A DNA stretch of 54,081 nucleotides from a virus: positions 1-54,081 of the IMG/VR virus record IMGVR_UViG_3300025543_000036. One strand, 5' to 3'. The notes under the pieces were generated by a model. That model made no database searches, was not told the origin of the DNA, and saw only the letters and a program-made list of their open reading frames with translations. This document shows, one piece after another, positions 39,200 to 45,970 of this stretch. Numbering within the stretch: position 1 is the stretch's first letter; each line of letters opens with the position of its first letter. Position numbers and translations under genes: made by a program.

Positions 39200-39370
39200 A
39201 TGACAGATACATGCTTCGCTATGTTGATTGCAACAGCAGCCGTATGCTACGCCTTGGGTGCAGCAATTGGATGGCACATGAAAAAATCACTGCTATCTAA
39301 GAAGAAAAAACCTGGAGGAAACCAAGCCAAGAGAAAATTAAGTGCCGTGAAGAAAGCAGGACTAAGATAA
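39200..39370 (+). CDS. Small membrane protein with basic tail
   Basis: A 56-residue protein. Residues 4-24 (TCFAMLIATAAVCYALGAAI) form a membrane helix, followed by a Lys-rich cytoplasmic-type tail. The ATG at 39200 follows the nuclease stop by one base and is preferred over an in-frame start inside the nuclease gene. The function is unknown. Confidence 0.55.
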   Translation: MTDTCFAMLIATAAVCYALGAAIGWHMKKSLLSKKKKPGGNQAKRKLSAVKKAGLR

Positions 39371-39371
39371 A

Positions 39372-39587
39372 ATGAAAAACGATGAAGACAAAGTAAAAGC
39401 TTTCGTAAAGCGAGACATAACTCACGATACATTCGAGGTTATGTACAACAACTTCTTAACCTATGGAATACTTTTCCCAGAGTTAACAGGTAGGGAACAG
39501 AATATGTTGATGGCTTTAGCAGATAGATATAGCGATGCTATTTATGAAATAGTTATGAAGAATAGAAAGGATAATAACGAATGTTAG
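39372..39587 (+). CDS. Small early protein, unknown
   Basis: A 71-residue helical protein (KNDEDKVKAFVKRDITHDTF, LTGREQNMLMALADRYSDAI). It starts 1 base after the previous gene and overlaps the next by 7 bases. Confidence 0.58.
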   Translation: MKNDEDKVKAFVKRDITHDTFEVMYNNFLTYGILFPELTGREQNMLMALADRYSDAIYEIVMKNRKDNNEC

Positions 39588-39736
39588 ATATATCATATGA
39601 AATCTGGGAAGATACTTACAAAAGAAACATAAGACCTTTACCAATATGGTGGAGTAGTGAAGAGAATAAAAGAAAAAAGTACGAAGAATTCGCAAGGTTC
39701 TGTGCAACAGGAAGGGTAGATTATGATAAAAGTTAA
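39581..39736 (+). CDS. Small early protein, unknown
   Basis: A 51-residue frame (MLDISYEIWEDTYKRNIRPL, PIWWSSEENKRKKYEEFARF) with aromatic and basic residues. It overlaps both neighbours (7 and 14 bases), as in tight phage operons. Confidence 0.52.
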   Translation: MLDISYEIWEDTYKRNIRPLPIWWSSEENKRKKYEEFARFCATGRVDYDKS

Positions 39737-40016
39737 CAAGGAGAATATAAACTCTTCAACAAAAGGTAAGGAACAGCTTACGGCTTATGTAGAATATTCA
39801 CCTGAGTATGACAGAAAAGAAGTATGCTTTAGAATATTTTGGAATGAAGAAGAAGGAGAGAAAGATAAGAGAGAATTTATTGCGTCTATGATAAATTTAA
39901 TAGTAGATACCAGAGATAATATTATCATAACCCAATGCCCTGTCACTGGCGAAACTGCCGATAGGGATAAAGAAGTAACTATCTATTCTTGGATAGGAGA
40001 AGGAGTAAAGAAATGA
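39723..40016 (+). CDS. Early protein, unknown
   Basis: A 97-residue protein (YVEYSPEYDRKEVCFRIFWN, EEEGEKDKREFIASMINLIV). The stop overlaps the ATG of the lipoprotein gene (ATGA). No family is recognised. Confidence 0.58.
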   Translation: MIKVNKENINSSTKGKEQLTAYVEYSPEYDRKEVCFRIFWNEEEGEKDKREFIASMINLIVDTRDNIIITQCPVTGETADRDKEVTIYSWIGEGVKK

Positions 40017-40465
40017 AAAATTTAAAACCAGTACACATGTTGCTTTTAACTTTATCGGTTGTAGCCATTGGTGGTTGTGCGCCAATGCTCTTAGCTGGAG
40101 GTGCAGTTGTTGGCGCTAAAGGTTACGTTAATGATGCAGCACATGAAGAGCAGTTAGGAAAGCACTCGAAAGAGATTAGCAATAACCTTTCAAAGGTTAA
40201 GCAAAACTCTGAGACAATTAACAATAACCTTTCAAAGGTTAAGCAGAACTCTAAAACAATTACAAGTAATCTATCAAAAGTTAAGCAACACGCGAAGACA
40301 ATCGATAGTAACCTTTTGAAAGTAGAGGAAAATAAAAATCACATAGATGCTTTACATGAAAAGATAAAGATGCTAGAAAGTACTGTAATTAATTTACAAA
40401 AACTACTACTCGACAAACCACAACCAACCCAAGTGATCGGAGGCAGTGACAATGTTGTACGGTAA
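40013..40465 (+). CDS. Lipoprotein with four 14-residue coiled-coil repeats
   Basis: A 150-residue protein. Residues 1-22 are a lipoprotein signal with lipobox AIGG-Cys22, so it should be exported and lipidated. A Gly/Ala-rich stretch follows (PMLLAGGAVVGAKGYVN). Residues 57-112 are four 14-residue repeats, NNLSKVKQNSETIN, NNLSKVKQNSKTIT, SNLSKVKQHAKTID and SNLLKVEENKNHID, each two heptads, encoded by 42-bp DNA repeats (about 40181-40348). A further coiled coil and a short Gln/Pro-rich tail end it. Being early and membrane-anchored, it could block superinfection. The ATG at 40013 is chosen by signal structure and ATGA overlap. Confidence 0.75.
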   Translation: MKNLKPVHMLLLTLSVVAIGGCAPMLLAGGAVVGAKGYVNDAAHEEQLGKHSKEISNNLSKVKQNSETINNNLSKVKQNSKTITSNLSKVKQHAKTIDSNLLKVEENKNHIDALHEKIKMLESTVINLQKLLLDKPQPTQVIGGSDNVVR

Positions 40466-41399
40466 TCAGAACACACATTATGGATCAGCATTAGATGGAG
40501 GAAAAATTAATATGTTAGATCATCTTACCACTACAAACGATAGAGAAGTATTCTTTAAGGTTTACGAGCAAGACGTAGTGGGTGACGCTACTGGCTGCGA
40601 AGCTTATAAGCATAAGATGTTAACGCGAGGTAACGGTATCTCTGAAGAGGATAGTTTTCTGTCTATAGTAAAGTCTAACTATAGGATAGTAGAGAACGAA
40701 GAAATACTTATGCCTCTACAAGAGCAGATGATTAATTACTTTGACCCTACAGTCCTGGCTGATGTTCAGATCAAAGATCACATTGCCAAAGATGGTGCTG
40801 TATGTTTCTCGGAGTATGTCTTTCCTAGCGTAAAGAAACCTGTCGAGACAGACACCGGACATAAAACAAATATGATGCTTCGATTTATTATGAAGAATAC
40901 TTTTAATGGATCATCCTCTGTTGTCTTTTATGGTGGGTTGATAGATGCTTTTTGTACCAACGGTATGATCTTAGGTGATTACGATGTAACTAGGCGTAAG
41001 CACACAAAGAACTTTACTATAGATGGTTTCATTAAAGCCTTTGATGATTGTATGGTTAACTATAAAAATGTAGCTGATACATATCAGAAATGGGCAGATA
41101 CTAAGATTAGTTACAAACATAACGTACCTCTCTTGTTTTCTAAACTCACTAACAACCAAGACCCTAAGAAGAAAAATACTTTAGCGGATAGGTTGTATGC
41201 TCAATGCATGGATGAGGTTACTAATCGAGGTAATAATTTGTTTGCTGTAACGTCAGCCATGACACACTATGCTAGTCACAATGATAATAGGTTCCCATTG
41301 CGTAGCAACGCTGACAATGATAGCTTATTTAAGCGGCAAGAAACTGTTCGCAAATGGTTCAACTCTAAAACATTTGAGGACTTTCTTGAAGCAGCATAG
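40452..41399 (+). CDS. DUF932-like protein
   Basis: A 315-residue protein: YEQDVVGDATGCEAYKHKML, DSFLSIVKSNYRIVENEEIL, LRFIMKNTFNGSSSVVFYGG, DAFCTNGMILGDYDVTRRKH, then a helical end with LFAVTSAMTHYASHNDNRFP. The NSxNGSxxxxF-type core and CTNGM are features of DUF932, common in plasmids and phages, of unproven function. The ATG at 40452 has GGAGG 8 bases upstream; it overlaps the lipoprotein gene by 14 bases. Confidence 0.72.
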   Translation: MLYGNQNTHYGSALDGGKINMLDHLTTTNDREVFFKVYEQDVVGDATGCEAYKHKMLTRGNGISEEDSFLSIVKSNYRIVENEEILMPLQEQMINYFDPTVLADVQIKDHIAKDGAVCFSEYVFPSVKKPVETDTGHKTNMMLRFIMKNTFNGSSSVVFYGGLIDAFCTNGMILGDYDVTRRKHTKNFTIDGFIKAFDDCMVNYKNVADTYQKWADTKISYKHNVPLLFSKLTNNQDPKKKNTLADRLYAQCMDEVTNRGNNLFAVTSAMTHYASHNDNRFPLRSNADNDSLFKRQETVRKWFNSKTFEDFLEAA

Positions 41400-41427
41400 T
41401 AACAATTAGATTAGAAAGGAAGTTAAA

Positions 41428-41616
41428 ATGGTTTATAATTACAAAACCCATGAGGAAATTCCATCCTATATGAGGGATTATATTCTAGGTGTCGCTGACT
41501 GTATCGCTATAGAGCAGTTAGACTTAGACGACATTAATGACTTTCTAAATGGTCTTGAAGAGTGGTCTAGTGATGACCAGGATTACATCCATACTACTTT
41601 AAGAACCATTCACTAG
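41428..41616 (+). CDS. Small acidic protein, unknown
   Basis: A 62-residue acidic protein (YMRDYILGVADCIAIEQLDL, DDINDFLNGLEEWSSDDQDY), with AAGGAAG before the ATG. A 9-bp hairpin follows its stop. Confidence 0.6.
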   Translation: MVYNYKTHEEIPSYMRDYILGVADCIAIEQLDLDDINDFLNGLEEWSSDDQDYIHTTLRTIH

Positions 41617-41621
41617 TTGTC

Positions 41622-41657
41622 AGGGACAGGTTTATTTAAATCAGTAAGCCTGTCCCT
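41622..41657 (+). terminator. 9-bp hairpin, possible terminator
   Basis: AGGGACAGG (41622-41630) pairs exactly with CCTGTCCCT (41649-41657), with an 18-base loop, followed by TCTACTAC with few T residues. Partial termination or mRNA end protection is plausible. Confidence 0.5.
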
Positions 41658-41683
41658 TCTACTACACACAATGGAGAGCCACT

Positions 41684-42004
41684 ATGAAAAGGATTACAAT
41701 TGGACAGGAAGTTTTCTTAAAGTATGAAAGAGAAAACTATAATTGGAAACATGTAGGGAAGAAAGGTACAGAAAATATTCCTTACATATCTTTATACAAA
41801 GATAACTTAGACCATCCACCATCTAAAATAAGCACTGTGTCTTTAAAGAAATTAATTCGTAGTTCTTTAAATTTAAATTCTTTTAAAAGCATAAGCCGTA
41901 AAGAAGTAGAAGATGTTGTTAAAGATTTAAAAAAGATACAAGAAGAATTAGAAATGTATCTTGGTGACGACTACCCTGAGTTTGGCTTTGGAGACAACAC
42001 ATAA
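41684..42004 (+). CDS. Unknown protein
   Basis: A 106-residue protein (MKRITIGQEVFLKYERENYN, VEDVVKDLKKIQEELEMYLG) with a charged helical C-terminal half. TAATG couples it to the next gene. No family is recognised. Confidence 0.62.
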   Translation: MKRITIGQEVFLKYERENYNWKHVGKKGTENIPYISLYKDNLDHPPSKISTVSLKKLIRSSLNLNSFKSISRKEVEDVVKDLKKIQEELEMYLGDDYPEFGFGDNT

Positions 42005-42279
42005 TGAGTTATAATCTAAGCGCAATAATAAAAGACTTATCTCTTAGTGGTAAGGAGAATAAATTAATAGACCCTGACACAATTAAGATAGGTCTACTTA
42101 AAATAATAGAAGACGATAAGGAGAATGATGCTTACATCATAGCAACCCTTAACGAAACACTAGATAAGATAAACGATATTGTTTTCCTAAGTCTTGCACA
42201 AGAACAAAAGCTACATGATTTAGCTACAAGAGTACAAGTATTGAGAGATGAGGTACTTAAAATTCATAAGAACAGGTAA
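42004..42279 (+). CDS. Unknown helical protein
   Basis: A 91-residue mostly helical protein (YNLSAIIKDLSLSGKENKLI, AQEQKLHDLATRVQVLRDEV). It lies in a tight cluster of small genes before thyX. Confidence 0.62.
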   Translation: MSYNLSAIIKDLSLSGKENKLIDPDTIKIGLLKIIEDDKENDAYIIATLNETLDKINDIVFLSLAQEQKLHDLATRVQVLRDEVLKIHKNR

Positions 42280-42284
42280 GTAAA

Positions 42285-42467
42285 ATGGATCAGAAATCAA
42301 CTATAAAACTTTTGAAAGATCAAATATCCCAGATGACTTCTGCAACTTACTCCCACTATAAAAGAATAGCAGAGTTAGCAGAAGAAAATGATTACTTGAG
42401 AAAAAGAGTAAACTACTTAGAAAACAAATTAGAACAGGTATCAAATAGGAAACTCAATGAAAGCTGA
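42285..42467 (+). CDS. Small coiled-coil protein
   Basis: A 60-residue protein, nearly all coiled coil (LLKDQISQMTSATYSHYKRI, AEENDYLRKRVNYLENKLEQ). It overlaps the thyX start by 11 bases. No family is recognised. Confidence 0.6.
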   Translation: MDQKSTIKLLKDQISQMTSATYSHYKRIAELAEENDYLRKRVNYLENKLEQVSNRKLNES

Positions 42468-43209
42468 ACTTATAGCTAGTTTAGGTGATGATCTTACAGT
42501 TGTTAATGTTGCCCGTGTTTCTTTCGACAAGGAATCGGATTGGAAAAAGAATGTAAAATCACCGCCAGCAGATAAAGAACTTTATGATAAAGATATAAAG
42601 TTAATTAAATACTTAGCCAAGCATAATCACTTTACTCCCTTCACTCATTGCTCAATAACTTTGAGAGAAACTGTGCCTATCTTTGTAGCAAGACAAAGAT
42701 TTAAACACACGATAGGTTTTACTTACAACGAAGTAAGTAGAAGATATGTAGATGATGATCCTGAGTTTTACTCTCCTGAGATATGGAGATTTAGGGCAGA
42801 CAATATCAAGCAAGGTTCTGATAAAGAAGGTGTTTTAGATGAACGGTTAGATAGAAAGATTTGGTTTGTTGATGGGGTTTCTCGCGCCATAGATCAAACT
42901 ACAAGCACTCCAAAAGAAATATACTCTGCATGTATTAAGACATATGATGCATTGTTAGCATTAAATATCTGTCCAGAACAAGCAAGAATGGTTTTGCCAC
43001 AAGCAATGTACACAAGTTATTATGTTACAGGTTCATTAGCTGCATTCGCCAGGGCATATAATTTACGAAGTGAGGATTCGGCGCAAGAAGAAATCAAAGA
43101 GTTATCCACAGAGTGGGATAAAATAATAGGTAAGTTATTTCCTGAGAGTTGGAAAGCATTAACAAATAATAATAGTAATAATAATAAAGATGAAGAGGTA
43201 ATTCATTAA
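42457..43209 (+). CDS. thyX: Flavin-dependent thymidylate synthase
   Basis: A 250-residue protein that makes dTMP from dUMP with methylene-tetrahydrofolate, FAD and NADPH. KHNHFTPFTHCSITLRETVP and ARQRFKHTIGFTYNEVSRRY define the FAD/dUMP site, and the C-terminal PEQARMVLPQAMYTSYYVTG with Arg-x-x-x-x-Pro-Gln is conserved. The classical RHR-x7-S signature is altered here (KHTIGFTYNEVS, one residue longer), as I recall for other marine phage ThyX proteins. The last residues are low-complexity Asn. It joins the next small gene through TAATG and acts with the phage reductase to supply DNA precursors. Confidence 0.9.
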   Translation: MKAELIASLGDDLTVVNVARVSFDKESDWKKNVKSPPADKELYDKDIKLIKYLAKHNHFTPFTHCSITLRETVPIFVARQRFKHTIGFTYNEVSRRYVDDDPEFYSPEIWRFRADNIKQGSDKEGVLDERLDRKIWFVDGVSRAIDQTTSTPKEIYSACIKTYDALLALNICPEQARMVLPQAMYTSYYVTGSLAAFARAYNLRSEDSAQEEIKELSTEWDKIIGKLFPESWKALTNNNSNNNKDEEVIH

Positions 43210-43355
43210 TGGCTGCAAGAAAAAGTATAGGACTGAATACTTACGTTGATAAGAGTAGACATATGAAAACAAGCATAGGTCATTCAACTAATACTAGTCC
43301 TAAAAATAAAAACAAGAAAAGAAATTGGAAACAATATCGTGGACAGGGGAAATGA
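43209..43355 (+). CDS. Small basic YRGQG protein
   Basis: A 48-residue basic frame: MAARKSIGLNTYVDKSRHMK, ending KKRNWKQYRGQGK. Short proteins ending in a K/R-x2-YRGQG motif occur widely in marine and T7-type phages near replication genes, of unknown function. It is coupled to thyX by TAATG and overlaps the next ATG through ATGA. Confidence 0.68.
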   Translation: MAARKSIGLNTYVDKSRHMKTSIGHSTNTSPKNKNKKRNWKQYRGQGK

Positions 43356-43531
43356 AACATCTGTGGGAAAAAGATAGAAAAACAATTTATAAAGAACTAT
43401 TAGATTTATATCTTGATGAAGGTTATTCTAGAAAAGAAGCGAGACGATTAGCTACAGAGGAGACAGATGAAATAAAAGCTGGTGACTTTTCTTTTGTGTC
43501 TAACATCATGGATGAACAGGAAGATTGTTAA
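43352..43531 (+). CDS. Small charged protein, unknown
   Basis: A 59-residue protein (MKHLWEKDRKTIYKELLDLY, GYSRKEARRLATEETDEIKA). The ATG at 43352 overlaps the previous stop. No family is recognised. Confidence 0.6.
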   Translation: MKHLWEKDRKTIYKELLDLYLDEGYSRKEARRLATEETDEIKAGDFSFVSNIMDEQEDC

Positions 43532-43602
43532 GATTTTATATACGTCTCTCTCATACGTGAACAATTTTTTAAGTTATTGATTTTAATATATAAAAATAAT
43601 TG

Positions 43603-43630
43603 TTGATTAAGTTTTTAATTAGTCTATAAT
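43603..43630 (+). promoter_or_regulatory. Promoter upstream of the replication genes
   Basis: TTGATT (43603-43608), a 16-base spacer and consensus TATAAT (43625-43630) in a 130-base AT-rich gap, 31 bases before the ATG at 43662. It likely drives the primase-helicase and polymerase genes. Confidence 0.65.
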
Positions 43631-43661
43631 AGTTATCTCAACTTACCCAGGAGTTAAAGAT

Positions 43662-43922
43662 ATGAAAATTAGAGAGATAGTTAAAGAAGCATTTGAAGTT
43701 GATGAGTTAGTACATCAGTTCACTGAAATTGATGTAGAAGATAACTACCTCAAAACTGGATCAGTCGAAGAAGTTAATGAGGCTTACAGCGACAATGATA
43801 TTCTTGAAGAAGCGCGTCATAGGTTAAGCATAGCCTTAGATGCACATAATCAGGAAGAGGACTGTTGGGTGCGTGATGCAAAACAGTTGAAGAAGTTTAT
43901 TAGTCGCTGGGATTTTGCGTAG
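43662..43922 (+). CDS. Small acidic protein before primase-helicase
   Basis: An 86-residue acidic, helical protein (MKIREIVKEAFEVDELVHQF, EEARHRLSIALDAHNQEEDC). AGGAG precedes the ATG. Its stop ends 1 base before the primase start. The role is unknown. Confidence 0.62.
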   Translation: MKIREIVKEAFEVDELVHQFTEIDVEDNYLKTGSVEEVNEAYSDNDILEEARHRLSIALDAHNQEEDCWVRDAKQLKKFISRWDFA

Positions 43923-43923
43923 G

Positions 43924-45591
43924 ATGGATGGCGAAGAGAACGTATTGGTCGAAGCACATAGGCCATGCGATAGTTGCGGTTCATCAGATGCAAGAGCGTT
44001 GTACTCTGATGGACATGAGTATTGTTTTAGTTGTCAAACAAGATTTGAAGGCAAAGGAGATTACCCTATCATGTCTAAACCTATCACCACTAATGTCACC
44101 CCATTAAAATCTACTGAAGGAATAATAACTTCAATCCCTGATAGAAAGATAGCTTCTAACACTTGTAAAAAATACAATGTTAGAATAGTTAAAGATCAAG
44201 AAGGTAATATAATAAAACATCGTTATCCTTACTATGATGTTAAAGGTAACCACATTGCTGACAAGGTTCGTATCGTAGAGACAAAAGACTTTCCAACAGA
44301 GCCGGTAGGAGCATTAAGTAAGGCTGCTCTGTTTGGTCAGAACCTTTTCAGTTCCGGTGGTAAATACGTTACAATTTGTGAAGGCGAGTTGGATGCCTTG
44401 TCTGCATTTGAAATGCTTGGAAGCAAATGGCCTGTGTTGTCTATCAAGAATGGTGTTCATTCTGCATTCAAAGATTGCAAGGCTAACTTAGAATACCTTT
44501 CAAAGTTTGATAATGTAGTCTTGTGTTTTGATGCGGATGACAAGGGAAAGAAAGCATCACAACAAGTAGCCACACTGTTCGAGCCAAACACTTGCCGCAT
44601 TGTTAACATGACTGATGGCAAGGACGCATCTGAATACCTACAAGGTGGCAAGCGTGAACAGTTTTCCCAAGCATGGTGGAACGCCAAGGTCTACACCCCT
44701 GCCGGTATCCTTAATCTTGCTGACATGGGTGATGGCCTGTACGATGAAGGTGAGTACAAGACTTGTCTGTATCCATTCGAGGGTTTGAATGAGAAGCTGT
44801 ATGGTATTCGTACAGGTGAGCTAGTAACATTCACGGCGGGTACAGGTACTGGTAAGTCCAGTGTCATGCGTGAACTTATGCATCATGTACTGAACAACAC
44901 AGAAGAAAACATTGGCGTGATATCTTTGGAAGAGAATGTCAGGTCCACCATCTTCCACCTCATGTCAGTCGAGGCAAACGCTAGGCTGTACATTCGAGAG
45001 GTGCGTGATCAATTCAGCATGAGTGACTTACGCACTTGGCAAGAGGCAACGGTAGGTACTCGTAGGTTCTTTGCCTTCGATCACTTTGGAAGCATGAAGA
45101 CTGATGAGATACTATCCCGTGTACGTTACATGGTGAAAGCGCTAGACTGTAAGTGGATATTCTTGGATCACCTATCAATCCTGGTGTCTGGTCTGGAAGG
45201 TGATGATGAACGTAGGAACATTGATAATCTGATGACTAAGCTAAGATCGATTGTCGAAGAGACAAATGTAGCCATGCTTCTTGTCTCTCACCTACGCCGC
45301 GCACAAGGCGACAACGGCCATGAGAATGGTAGAGAGGTTAGCTTGTCACACCTTAGAGGTAGCCAGAGCATAGCCCAGCTTAGTGATGCAGTGGTGGCTA
45401 TGGAGCGTGACCAACAGTCTGATGATCCTAACATAGCTAACACAACAACCATCAGAGTATTGAAGAACAGGTATGCGGGAGATACTGGTGTAGCTTCTCA
45501 CTTATTCTTCAACAAAGATACGGGAAGGTTGACAGAGGTACACAATCTAGGCGATGATCCAGAAGGAGATAGTTCAGACAAGGAACTTTAA
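43924..45591 (+). CDS. Primase-helicase (T7 gp4-like)
   Basis: A 555-residue bifunctional replication protein. Residues 15-37 hold a zinc finger (Cys15, Cys18, Cys34, Cys37) for primase template recognition. Residues about 147-215 form the TOPRIM fold (ICEGELDALS with Glu154, CFDADDKGKK with Asp203 and Asp205). The helicase half has Walker A AGTGTGKS (305-312), Walker B WIFLDHLSIL, LLVSHLRRAQ and the LRGSQSIAQLSDAVVAMERD region of hexameric DnaB-type helicases. It unwinds the fork and lays primers for PolA. The ATG at 43924 is preferred to a TTG 9 bases earlier. Confidence 0.93.
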   Translation: MDGEENVLVEAHRPCDSCGSSDARALYSDGHEYCFSCQTRFEGKGDYPIMSKPITTNVTPLKSTEGIITSIPDRKIASNTCKKYNVRIVKDQEGNIIKHRYPYYDVKGNHIADKVRIVETKDFPTEPVGALSKAALFGQNLFSSGGKYVTICEGELDALSAFEMLGSKWPVLSIKNGVHSAFKDCKANLEYLSKFDNVVLCFDADDKGKKASQQVATLFEPNTCRIVNMTDGKDASEYLQGGKREQFSQAWWNAKVYTPAGILNLADMGDGLYDEGEYKTCLYPFEGLNEKLYGIRTGELVTFTAGTGTGKSSVMRELMHHVLNNTEENIGVISLEENVRSTIFHLMSVEANARLYIREVRDQFSMSDLRTWQEATVGTRRFFAFDHFGSMKTDEILSRVRYMVKALDCKWIFLDHLSILVSGLEGDDERRNIDNLMTKLRSIVEETNVAMLLVSHLRRAQGDNGHENGREVSLSHLRGSQSIAQLSDAVVAMERDQQSDDPNIANTTTIRVLKNRYAGDTGVASHLFFNKDTGRLTEVHNLGDDPEGDSSDKEL

Positions 45592-45609
45592 CTACATGGT
45601 GGAGTGACT

Positions 45610-45840
45610 ATGAAAAAAATAATTCATGTGAACATGCATGTCATTCGTAAAAATCAAAAGAAAGGTGAACGTAACCCAACGATTACAGTCAAGACATACA
45701 AGACTAACACCTACGCCCATGAAGTTGATATACTCGGACCAAGCAAAGTTATTTACTCACCAGATAAACCATTGTCGTGTGGTGCTAGGCTGTGGATTGA
45801 AACACATAGCGAGGTTGTGGCTGACGGACAGTCGGTTTAA
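45610..45840 (+). CDS. Small protein, unknown
   Basis: A 76-residue beta-rich protein (KKIIHVNMHVIRKNQKKGER, ILGPSKVIYSPDKPLSCGAR), preceded by GGTGGAG. It lies between the primase-helicase and polymerase genes; T7-like phages often carry small accessory proteins there. Confidence 0.6.
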   Translation: MKKIIHVNMHVIRKNQKKGERNPTITVKTYKTNTYAHEVDILGPSKVIYSPDKPLSCGARLWIETHSEVVADGQSV

Positions 45841-45848
45841 TTTCAAAA

Positions 45849-45968
45849 ATGTATGAATTAAAAGTAAAAACCGGAACATATAGATCAGACACTTTATTTT
45901 CATTAATGTGGGTTGTGTTTTATCATAGGCTACATCATTGGAAAAAGGGTGAGGGGTTTGTAGATTAG
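45849..45968 (+). CDS. 39-residue protein, unknown
   Basis: A short frame (MYELKVKTGTYRSDTLFSLM, WVVFYHRLHHWKKGEGFV) that fills the gap before the polymerase gene and ends 2 bases before its ATG. It has an aromatic core. No strong ribosome site is visible. Confidence 0.42.
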   Translation: MYELKVKTGTYRSDTLFSLMWVVFYHRLHHWKKGEGFVD

Positions 45969-45970
45969 AA

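Noticed and set aside
39098-39370. 90-residue version of the small membrane protein starting inside the nuclease gene
   Set aside because: The ATG at 39200 gives a clean membrane protein just after the nuclease stop; the extension only shadows nuclease codons.
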